Assembly: GCA_965263245.1 (NCBI GenBank)
Contig: CBDHHR010001146.1
Coordinates: 124,001 to 188,000 of the forward strand
From: DT-68 sp965263245
Lineage (GTDB): Bacteria > Bacillota_I > Bacilli_A > Mycoplasmatales > Metamycoplasmataceae
Reading direction: 5' to 3'
DNA: 64,000 nt
The number at the start of each line of letters is the position of its first letter. Position 1 is the first letter of the stretch. Positions 44,782 to 54,327 of the stretch are shown here, one piece after another. Position numbers and translations under genes: made by a program. The notes below the pieces were generated by a model, which saw only the letters and a list, made by a program, of their open reading frames with translations, was not told the origin of the DNA and did not search any database.

Positions 44782-46662
44782 ATGGAAATAAAATTTAAAA
44801 TAAATGATGAAGATAGAGATGAAATATCAATTGACAAAATAAAGTTATCTGAAAAAAATCTTCGATACACAATATTAAAATCTTTAGATGATGATTTAAT
44901 TAGTAAATTAAAAGATTCAAAGAAAAATCAACAAGAAGTTTTAAAAGATTTATTAAATACAGAAGGTAATTTATCAGATTTACATAATCTATTAGTTTCA
45001 ATTTTAAACATTGGTTTTGAAACAAACACAGAATCAATATTTTTAATTAAAAATAAAGATAAATATATTGTTGCTGAAGGAAATAGAAGGACTATGTGTT
45101 TAAAATTTATTTTAGGTTTATTTGATTTCGAACAAATAATTAAAAAAATAAAAATTACAAATGATTATAAAGAAGATCTATTTAATGAAGAAGATAATAA
45201 AGAAAAAAATAATGAAAAAGATAGAAAAGAAAATATTCGAAAAATTATTTTAACTATTAATAAAATTAGAGAAAAATGAAAAAATGCAACATTTATCTAC
45301 AATGCTAAAATTGTTACTGAAAATAAAGAACTTTGAGGAATCATATATACAAAACATATTGCAGGTGAAAGACCAGGTATGAGAGAATGAAATAGAGGTA
45401 AATATTTTGCTGATTTATTATCAATACTTAAAAATGGTATTAATAAAAATAATCATAATTTAATTAAAAAAGTAAGAACTTTAATAAAAAGAGAACCAGA
45501 AAGAGTAATTGAAGATTTTAAAAAAGCTCAATTTATTAAAGAAATTTTTAAAAATAATTTAATTTTTAGTAATTTTGAAATAGATTCAGTTATTGATAAT
45601 GAAATTTATTCAATTATGAAAAATGAAAAAATTTCTGCATTGCAACAAAACTTTTCATTAAAAAGAATTAAAGATTCAGCAAAAGAAAATTTAAACATAA
45701 ATGATTCTAAATTTAAAGAGAAATATTTGGATTTTTCATATGATGAAAATAATTTAATAGTATTTAAAATTTCAAATAAAAAAATAGAAATATTAAAATT
45801 TATTTATGAACAATATAAAAAAGGAGTAATTACAACTAGACCTATTAAAATAGAAAATAAAGAAAAATTTGATTTAGGTGTAAAAAGATTACTATTTAAT
45901 TTTCAAATTGATATAAATAAACCACAAGATGATCAAAGTTTAAAAAAACTTGATAGTTTTGATCTAGAAATAAAAGAATTAAATAAAATTATTTCAATTG
46001 CTAAAAAAAACAAAAATGATGAAACAGTAATAAAAAAATTTCAAATTACAAAAATAATAAAAGAAGATGATATAAAACTTAAAAAATCAGAAATATGAAA
46101 GGATTTTGATGAAGAGAAAGAACCATTAAATGTTTTTTCTAAATTAAATGAACAATACTTACATAATCAAAAAAAATATTTTTTAAATGCAATGGCATCT
46201 ACTTTAAGATCTATTTTGGAACAAACAATAGTATGAGGTAGTTATTTTAATGATAAAGCTTTAAATATTATTTATTGAAAATATTCTAAAGAAAATGAAG
46301 ACAAAAAAGATTCATTTCTTGAGCAAATGGCAAAAGGTAAATTTTTTGAAATTTTTAGAACTATAATGTTTGAACAAAAAATTAATTTAAATGATTTAAA
46401 AAATATAATCAATTCAATAACAAATAAAAATGATAATACAAAAGAATGTGAATTTATTTATAACAAAAAAGAAGAAGTTAATAAAATATTAAATGAATTC
46501 ATACATTCTTCACATCGAATTTATATTGATAAATTTATTGTTGAATCGCTTGAAAAATTTAGTAAATGACAAAAAAATATTATTTCAATATTAAATGGTA
46601 TAAATACTAATAAAATTATTGATTTAAATAAAAAATTAATTTCAAAAATAAATAATTTCTAA
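44782..46662 (+). CDS. ParB-like nuclease-domain protein, large, second copy
   Basis: The 626-residue protein is a distant paralogue of the gene at 42631. The N-terminal ParB-type domain has SIDKIKLSEKNLRY, then ESIFLIKNKDKYIVAEGNRRTMCLKF. GMREWNRGK and ASTLRSILEQ blocks correspond to KRNWNRGK and MSTLRSLIEN in the first copy, so the whole length is homologous despite low identity. It has lost its methyltransferase partner to decay yet remains fully open, which suggests it still has a function, perhaps with the first methyltransferase. Confidence 0.65.
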
Positions 46663-46749
46663 AACCCAAAAAACTACAAATACCTTTGGGTGCTTTAGAT
46701 GCAACAATTAAATTTGAAATTAACTTAATATCAAGTGGAGAAGATTTAG
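46663..46749 (+). other. Short spacer with possible coding remnant
   Basis: A 30-codon open piece (KLQIPLGALDATIKFEINL..., ending at TAA in the start region of the next gene) has no start codon. It may be the 3' remnant of a lost gene. Nothing else seen. Confidence 0.25.
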
Positions 46750-48267
46750 ATGAATAAAATTTACATTAACAAAATTAAAAACCAAATTATTTTTTTAGAC
46801 AAATTTGTTTCTAAAAAAATAGAAAATAAAAAGTTAAAAATATTTAAATTAATTTTAAGTGGCTATAAACCTGTTATAGTAGCTAAAAAATATAATTTAG
46901 ATGTTAAAAAAATAAGGCAAATAAAAACTTATGTGGATAGAAAATTAAAAAACTTTAGTATAAGAAGAAAACTAGAATGTGTAGTAAATTTAATCGAAAG
47001 ATCTTTTACTTTTGAAAACAGGTTTTTATATTGAAAAAATGACCATTATTTTAATTTATTAAAAGCTTATCTTCATAAAAAATTTAAATTTATAAATTAT
47101 TTTATTATCGACATTAATTTTTTAAATTATTTAAAAAATAGTCTAAAAAAATTTTCAGTTAGTAAAAAACCATTAATGGAACACATTATTAATGATAAAG
47201 AATTTGAAGACGTTAAAAAGCAAATTTTTGAATATAAAAACTATTTTGTTATTGGCAAAGATAATTTTTTAAAGTTGTATTTTTTTTATAATGAAATTTT
47301 AGACATAAAAAAAGATCAAGATTTACTAGTTAAAAATAAAATTTCTATTTCTGTAAGAGGAATAGATGCCATTTTAGAAAGAAAAGATTTTTTAATAAAA
47401 ATAGATTCATGAAAATTTAAACTTTTTACTAAAGAAGATGAAAAAAATTATTTAGCTACTCTTCCAATTATAAAAGAGTGCGTATATCAAAAAGGTATCT
47501 ATAAATATGAAGAAATTTTAAATTTTGTTAATAAACAAAATCAAGAAAATTTTATTTTTTATGAAAATGATTTACTGTATTATTTAACAAAAAAACTCTC
47601 TCCAAATGATTTTCATTTTCAAAAAGGTAACATGCTTGTTATTTACCCAAAAGATTTTAAAATTTTAGAACTAGACCAAATTTTAAAAGATAAATTTCCA
47701 GAAGGATACGGGTTAGTTGATTTTAATTGATTAAAAAAATTAGGTTATTCAAAAACAATAAGTCTTAATTGCAATGCTTTATGAAACAAAGTTTATATTT
47801 CTAGAGAAAATCAAAACCAACTAAAAAAAGAATTTGAAAAATATTTTAATAAAGGTTTAGTTATTAATCATTTTGATGAAATTAAAAAAGAATCTTCAGA
47901 AATTGTTAAATTTTATTTTGATAATTTTGATAATTTTTCTAGAATTTCTAACATGTTTGAAGAGATAATTTTAGTATCTAACACTTTTATTAATCATAAA
48001 ATACCATTAAATGAAAATTCTCGAAAAGAATTAATTAAGTTTTTAGCTCATGTTTCTATAAATACAGAATTAAAAAAATTATTAATAAGTTTGGAAACAA
48101 ATTATAGTGATAACAATAGAATTAATAAAATTAGAAAAATTTTATTGAAAAAATCAATTGTGAAAGATTTTCTTAAATTTTTATATGAAAATCATAATTT
48201 AAATTCTTATAATAAAAATTTAGTTAGAGAAATTTTTCAAAATCTCAAAAAAACTAAAAAAATATAA
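46750..48267 (+). CDS. HTH-containing protein of unknown function
   Basis: The 505-residue protein is basic. Residues about 28-55 (LILSGYKPVIVAKKYNLDVKKI) read like a helix-turn-helix of the sigma-70 region 4 or recombinase type. The rest shows repeated winged-helix-like segments (YKYEEILNFVNKQ, EGYGLVDFNWLKKLGY) but no catalytic motif. The ATG lies within the preceding remnant with GTGGAG upstream. It is 42 bases from the DUF3800 gene and probably co-transcribed. I do not recognise the family. Confidence 0.5.
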
Positions 48268-48309
48268 TGGTTTATATTTACTTTAAATATACATATTTAT
48301 AATGGATAC

Positions 48310-48942
48310 ATGTTTATACTATTGGATGAAAGTGGTTCCTTAAATTCACTTAAAGAAGGATTTTTTTCGATTACAATGATAATAATTAATAAAAACGAAG
48401 ATTTTCAAAAATTTAAAAATTATTTTAAACGTAACATAAAGAGAATCAAAAAAGAAAACGGAATACCAAAAGAAACGGAATTAAAAAGTCGTTTCTTGAA
48501 TCGAAAAAAATTGAAAAAAGAAGGTGAAAAAATATTTAATGCTATAGAAGAAAAATTTCTTATTTTTACATTTTATTTTGATAATAAAGATATAAAAGAA
48601 AAATTTTTAGAAAGAAAAAACATTACTTTCAATTACATGGTTAAATACGGAATAGAAAATTTAATTTTAGAAAAAATAATTAAACAAAATGGTGAAAGCA
48701 TAAAATTATACCTTGATCAAAGAAGCATAAAAAAAGGTTCTCTTAATTCATTAAAAGAATATTTATTTTTACATTTTAAACTTCAAAAAAATTACAATAT
48801 AAATTTTGAAGAAATAAGATATTTTGAATCTAAAAATAATTGATCTATTCAACTTGCAGATATTTGTTGTTTTTATAATTCTAAAGCAATAAAAAATTCT
48901 AAATTAAGAAAACAAAGAAATATTAAAAAAATAGAATATTAG
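48310..48942 (+). CDS. DUF3800-family protein
   Basis: The 210-residue protein begins MFILLDESGSLN and has the DESG motif, later IKLYLDQRS and, after a TGA Trp, SIQLADICCFYNSKA. Acidic residues in DESG, LDQ and LAD are the pattern of DUF3800 proteins, which are predicted to have an RNase H-like fold with metal-binding acids. Function unknown, often found in mobile or defence regions. It has no good ribosome site; a TATAAT stands about 10 bases upstream, so a leaderless start is possible. Confidence 0.7.
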
Positions 48943-49086
48943 TTTTAATCTGATTTTTTAAAAGTATATATTTTTATCATAAAACTTAATAAAACCTAAT
49001 AATAAAAGCAAAACAAAATATATATTTTTGTTATAAAACTTAACAAACTTTAATAATAAATAATATATAATTATTAATGTAAATTA

Positions 49087-49170
49087 GGCAGGGAAGTAAA
49101 GCTTATTAACGGTAGTGAAACTCTTAAGTATATTGTGTATATACACCCTATTAAGTAACCCTGTCTTTTT
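49087..49170 (+). ncRNA. Structured RNA with U-tract, copy 1
   Basis: GGCAGGG (49087-49093) pairs with CCCTGTC (49159-49165), followed by T5. Inside, CTTAA (49123-49127) pairs with TTAAG (49151-49155) and GTATAT with ATATAC forms the apical stem. The core is nearly identical to a second copy at 61399-61470, where the outer stem has different bases that still pair. It lies in the gap between the DUF3800 gene and the GHKL operon. Class unknown. Confidence 0.6.
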
Positions 49171-49306
49171 ATTATTAATTTTTTTAATAAAATAATTAAT
49201 TTTAAATTTTAACATTTATATTTTTTTAATTTTTATATTGAATAAATTAAGAGTTATAATTAAAACAATAATATTAATATAAAAAGGAACTTTTAATAAA
49301 AAATAA

Positions 49307-50401
49307 ATGAACCGATTTAAAAAAAATTTTAAAACTTTACCAATTAAAAAATTAATTTTTAAAGAATATTCTGATTCATGAGAAGGATGTTCTAAATTAT
49401 TAGATGATATTTACAAACATTATGTAAATGCACAAAATAAGGCTGAGTCTTTACACAAAGAAATAAATTGATTAGAAAATATTGGTAAATTTATTTCATA
49501 TGAAATAACTGATAAAACTAAAATAAATCCTGCTTTTTTTCCCTTAATTGAAACTAATTTAAATTTTGAAGGTTATAAAATAAAACGTGGTAGCAAATGA
49601 GAAAAAATAAACAATTTATTAGTAGAAACAAGAAAAGAAAAGAAACAAAAAATTAAAGATGTTAAAGGTGATGAATGACTAAATGTAAATGGTATGTATC
49701 CTAATTATGAAAATAAAGGAGCAATTGCAATAAATTCAATAAATACCAATGATCTAACTCCTTTATATTTAAATAAAAAAACAAAATTAAAAAAATCACT
49801 TCATGATTATTCAGCCGAAATCGCAAATGTTTTAGTAATTTTAGAAAAATTTGCTTCAAGTCAAAATTTAAAATTAAATCTTTTAGAAAAAAGGGCAATA
49901 AAATTTATTGCAGGTGAAATAATTGCTAATGCATTTCAGCATGCTTTTGATGAAGATGGTTCATGTTCAATTGGAATTTTTTTATCTAAAAAAAATAAAA
50001 AAATTATTATGACTATTAATGATACAGGAATGTCTATACCTACTAGCGTAAGAAATCATAATAAAAATAAAAAAAATAAAAAACTTATTAAAGATTTTGA
50101 AGCTATTCAATGAGCTCTTGAAAAAGGTAATACTACTAAAAGTAAAAAATTACAAGGAGGAATAGGTTTGTATCGAGTTAAAAAAATAATTGAAGATGCA
50201 AAGGGAGAATTTGCTTTTAGAAGTTTAAGTGGAATATATCATTTTAAAAATGGTAAAATCAAAAAAAATATAAATTATTATAAAAATTTTGGAACATTAT
50301 TTTATGCAGAATTTTTCTTAAGAAATTTAACTTCTAAAAGTTTAAATATTAGTAAAGAAACATGAGAAGAAATTAAAGGAGTGTTTATAAATGAAAAATA
50401 A
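49307..50401 (+). CDS. GHKL-type ATP-binding protein
   Basis: The 364-residue protein has a Bergerat-fold ATP site in its second half: N box GEIIANAFQHAF (Glu204, Asn208), G1 box INDTGMS and G2 box GGIGLYRV. The N-terminal 190 residues are helical and charged without known motif. There is no histidine kinase dimerisation motif, membrane segment or MutL/gyrase extension, so it resembles stand-alone HATPases such as anti-sigma kinases. It overlaps the STAS-like gene by 11 bases. ATG 49307 is the first start after an in-frame stop. Confidence 0.75.
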
Positions 50402-50705
50402 TATATGTGAAGTTAATATATATAACGAATTAAATTTAAGGGTTGCTATTTCAGATAAACAAGCATTAATTATAAAAGAAAAAATTAATTATGATAGTGA
50501 TGAAATAATTCTTGATTTTGAAAAAATAACAGATGTTACTACAGCATTTTTAAACATTATAATGGATGGTTTTTTTGAAAAAATTACTAAACCAGAAGAA
50601 GTCGTAAGAAAATTAAGATTTAAAAATCATAATGATTCTGTTAAATTTGCTTTTGGAGATGCATATGAATTATTTAAAAAAAGATTCAATAAAAAAAGAC
50701 CTTAA
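50391..50705 (+). CDS. STAS-like (DUF4325-type) protein
   Basis: The 104-residue protein shows the pattern DEIILDFEKITDVTTAFLNIIMDGFF, in which the motif I.LDF..I..VT.AFLN resembles STAS-like DUF4325 proteins, which often follow a HATPase gene. AAAGGAG lies 12 bases upstream. The Thr-Thr at the position where anti-anti-sigma factors carry the phosphorylatable Ser/Thr is notable. It overlaps both neighbours, so the three genes are one unit. Confidence 0.65.
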   Translation: MKNNICEVNIYNELNLRVAISDKQALIIKEKINYDSDEIILDFEKITDVTTAFLNIIMDGFFEKITKPEEVVRKLRFKNHNDSVKFAFGDAYELFKKRFNKKRP

Positions 50706-51156
50706 ATATTATGTGGATTTAAATATAATTTATTCATTTTTTGATTATTTGTGTCCTATAAAAATTGATAAAGAAAAAAGAAGAGAAAGTTTATTCAAAT
50801 TTATTAAAAATCAAAAAAATGTTAAATTTATAATTTCTAAAATAGTATATATTGAATGATTTCAAAAAAATATAGAATTTCATTTAAATAATGATTGCAT
50901 TAATTTTAATAGTTTTATTAAAACAAAAAAATATGAAAAAATAATTAATAAATTTGAAAAAACTCATAAAAGAATTATTGAAAAAGATAGTATATTTGAG
51001 TTTGAATGAGAATTTTCAAAATTTTTACGTCCCATAAATCAATCATGAGATCATTTTCATGAATCTTTTAAAGAAAAAAAAGATATAAAATTTATTAGTT
51101 TTGATAAAAACTTTACTAAAAATGATTTTATTTATTTAGATAGAAATAAAAAATAA
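50665..51156 (+). CDS. PIN-like nuclease-domain protein
   Basis: The 163-residue protein has Asp18 in KYYVDLNIIYSFF, Glu64 in IVYIEWFQ and Asp147 in IKFISFDKNF, spaced like the acidic triad of PIN-domain RNases (N-terminal D, central E, late D after a strand). GGAGAT lies 4 bases before ATG 50665, inside the STAS-like gene; the coding overlap is 41 bases. TGA Trp codons follow residue 64. It has no antitoxin of known type beside it; the two upstream genes would be the natural regulators (inference). Confidence 0.55.
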
Positions 51157-51568
51157 ATTAAAAAAATAGTTTTTTAAATATGAAGTTATTTTTTATTTTT
51201 AATAATAAAATGAATGATAATTATTTTCTCAAAATAAGTAATTTGTTTTTGAATTAAAAATAAACCTATTACCTATTTGTTCTTGTTTTTTATTGTGTAC
51301 ATTTTTAATTTATAACTTTATATTGCAAGAATATGTTACAAAATATTTTACTTATTTTCAAGTTATAATTAGTGATAAATGTTATGTTTTTGCATATGAA
51401 AACAAATGAATTAGAAAAAACATGAATATGAAGTTAAAGATGGATAATGATCATTCAAGCAAAAAGATATTCCTTATCTTCCATTAATTTTTTTAGTCAG
51501 ACAAAAGTTTGTGCTACTTGCTATAATGAAAAATTTGGACATTAAATAGTTATTAAATGATAGTTAAA
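51157..51568. other. Spacer between defence island and surface genes
   Basis: No gene seen. From about 51470 the sequence (TTTTTTTAGTCA.ACAAAAGT...) is shared with the 3' flanks of the two following surface genes (54240-54327 and 56995-57084), so it is the conserved 3' region of the minus-strand surface gene that ends at 51569. The first 250 bases show nothing recognisable. Confidence 0.45.
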
Positions 51569-53860
51569 TTAAGAACTAGTTGGTGATGATGGTTCTGTTC
51601 ACACTCGTGTTTTTTGATCAAAAACTTGAGGTGTTTTTTGATAACCAATTGTTCAAATGTTTCCTCCTGAGTCTTCAAAAAAAGTTCAACCAATACCAGT
51701 ATTCATATTTGAACCTTTTAGTAATTTGCTAGTATTACTACTTGTTCAAGAATCTACATAAGAATTTTCATCTCTTCTAGCAAGAACTTGCGGTTTAGTG
51801 TTAAATCCTGCTGATCAAAGATTACCTTGTGAATCCTCAAAAATTGATCCGTAGTAACTTACTTTTATATTTGAACCTTTTGTTAAACCACTACGGGTGC
51901 TGTTTGTTCAAGAATCTACATATTGGTTTTCTGTTGCATCTCATTCAAGAACTTGAAGTCTACCAGTTCCCATTGCTCATAGATTTTTGAGTGAGTCTTT
52001 TAAAATTCTTCCGAAAAAGCCATCACGGATTCTTGAACCTTTTAGTAATTTGTTACGAGTACTATTTGTTCAAGAATCTACATATTGGTTTTCTGTTGCA
52101 TCTCATTCAAGAACTTGAAGCGGAGCATCATTTGACATTGCTCATAAATTATTGAGTTCATCTTGAAGGAGTATTCCTGTATAACCATCTTTGATTTTTG
52201 AACCTTTTGTTAAACCACTAGTAGTACTACTAGTTCAAGATTCAGCATAAGCACCATTAGCATAAGCAAGCACTTGGAGTTTAGAACCATCTCCCATTAC
52301 TCAAAGGTTTCCGCTTTTATCTTGAAAAATTATGCTACCTCTACCAGTTTTTATCTTTGAGCCATTTGTTAAGCCACTAGTGATACTACTAGTTCAAGAA
52401 TCAACATATCGGTTTTTAATAGTGTCTCATTCAAGTACTTGAAGTCCTGAACCATCTCCTATTGCTCAAAGGTTGTTGTCTTTATCTTGAAAAATGGTTC
52501 CATGGAAACCATGATTTATATTTGAGCCATTTGTTAAACCGCTAGTAGTACTATCAGTTCAAGAATCAACATATCGGTTTTCTGTTACATCTCATTCAAG
52601 TATTTGAAGTTTACTAGTTCCCATTGACCAAAGGTTTCCCTTTTTATCTTCAAAAATTGTTCCTGTATAACCATTACGTATGTTTGATCCGTTTGTTAAA
52701 CCACTAGTGATGCTACTTGTTCAAGATTCAGCATAAGCACCATCAGTTTTTTTTAGAACATAAAGTTTAGATCTTCTTCCCATTGCTCAAATATTACCAC
52801 GTGAATCTTCAAAAATTGTTCCTTCATGACTATTTCTTATGTATGGTGGTAATATGTTTTTAAACACTATTGTATCTACAAAACCATTTGAAAATTGGTA
52901 GGTAGATTTAAATTCGTCTTTAATAAAAAACTTTGTATAAATAATGTCATTAGTTTGTAAATTATGTGGATTAGTAGTAGTATATACACTATCATCAGGA
53001 GTGTAATCAGGATTAAATCTTCTTCTAGTATGATATTTGATTTCAACTTGCGTAGGTAAATCAACATTATCCTTTCATTGCATATCTGATCCACCATTAT
53101 TTGCAAAAAATTCAAACGATTTTGCATTAAGTTTCGAAGTATCAATTTCAATTGGTAAATCACTTACTGTAAATTCAATTGGGTTTATTAAATTGCTTTC
53201 AAATTTGTGAGTTTTAACAAAGACATTTTTCACAAAAAACTTAACAAAAATTTTGTTACCATTTGATAAATCATTTGGTGCAACTTTTTGATATAATCTG
53301 TCATCTTGTGGTGCGGCACTTCCTTTAAAGTATTTAATTTCAACTTGGTCTAGCATAGTAACATCATCTTTTAGTTTGATTGTTCCTTTAGACTGAAATC
53401 CGGTGATTGAAAATGAATCTTTTTTTAGCATAGAACTATCAATGATGATTTTTTGAAGGTTGCCAATTGTAATGCTAATTATTTGAGTAGATTCTTTTTC
53501 AAGCTTATGCGTAAGTTGATTTTTTTCTTTAATAAATAATTTAATATGGACAACATCACCATTTTTTAAAGTATTTGGCTTATTTTTAGTATATTTTTTA
53601 TCATCAGTTGGGACATTTGCACCAACAAAATACCTTAATTCTAATTGCTTTGGTAAAGTGATATTGGTTTTTAAATTAATTGTGCCAAGATTTTCAGTAC
53701 CACCGATTTTAAAAGATAAGTTTGTTAATTTGACAGTACTAATTTTTGTAAATCCATCATCTTTACCTTTTAATAGTAAAACAGTTAGTGTTGTTGTGCT
53801 ACCAACAACTATAATTCCAACTGTTCCAAAAATATATTTTGCTTTTTTTGATATTTTCAT
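51569..53860 (-). CDS. Surface protein, stalk type C with 8-repeat head
   Basis: The 763-residue protein starts MKISKKAKYIFGTVGIIVVG, with a hydrophobic segment to about residue 29, no Cys. Three related stalk domains of about 80 residues follow, each with (S/T)F...G..(N/K)GTI.L...(V/I)TLP.Q(V/L)E(I/L).YF.G...P.DD and LKNGD.(V/I)..K.FIK. The head (about residue 330 to the end) has eight Trp repeats with core GTIFEDSRGNIWAMG and LQVLEWD..., the same fold as the plus-strand surface genes but with the linker ...YVDSWT...TSGLTNGS. It ends VWTEPSSPTSS. The stalk is unrelated to types A and B, so the head is a shared module. Two tandem paralogues follow. Confidence 0.8.
51580..52845 (-). repeat. 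Eight tandem propeller-like repeats, gene at 51569
   Basis: Eight in-frame units of about 50-54 codons. The first two cores are 159 bases apart (52781 and 52622). Cores read G(N/N)(L/I)W(A/S/V)(M/I)G. GNLW with the preceding FED(S/K) matches Reg_prop blades best here. Confidence 0.85.
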
Positions 53861-53890
53861 TTTTTTAATAATCCTTTAACATTTTTCTAA

Positions 53891-53975
53891 ATTATAAAAA
53901 ATGTCTTTGCAAAAAAAAAAAAAAGTGTATTTAACAACTTTAAACCGTTATTTTAAGGGTTTTAAGATTTTTTTA
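53891..53975 (-). promoter_or_regulatory. Surface-gene promoter cassette 7, T14 tract
   Basis: Minus strand: AATCTTAAAACCCTTAAAAT, then T14 (53924-53911), 14 nt, TATAAT (53896-53891), AAAGGATTATT, ATG 53860. Same order and spacing as the plus-strand cassettes 50 kb away. Confidence 0.7.
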
Positions 53976-54136
53976 ACTAAAAAATAATAGTTAATATAAA
54001 TAAAATTTGTTATGTAGATTCATAACAAATTTAATAATTAATTTTAAATTAGGTATTATGTATTCAATTTCAAAATTTTAATTATTTAATTTTCATAATA
54101 ATTAAAAAACATTAACATTATTTTAAAAATTAATAA

Positions 54137-54173
54137 TAAAAAAAGTTCCAAAAATTGTTAATTTTTTGGAACT
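54137..54173 (-). terminator. Terminator of surface gene at 54328
   Basis: Minus strand AGTTCCAAAAAATT pairs with AATTTTTGGAACT across a short loop, followed by T8. A textbook intrinsic terminator 155 bases past the stop. The rest of the 53861-54327 spacer holds the next gene's cassette and nothing else. Confidence 0.8.
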
Positions 54174-54327
54174 AAATGGGAACTTATTGTTTTGTTTCTA
54201 TGCAAAATGATTATTTAACTAACAAATATTCATTTTTTTACATTAATTTTTTTAGTCAAATAAAAGTTTATGTTACTTTATATAATGAACAATTTGGAGA
54301 TTAAACACTTACTAAATAATATTTAGA

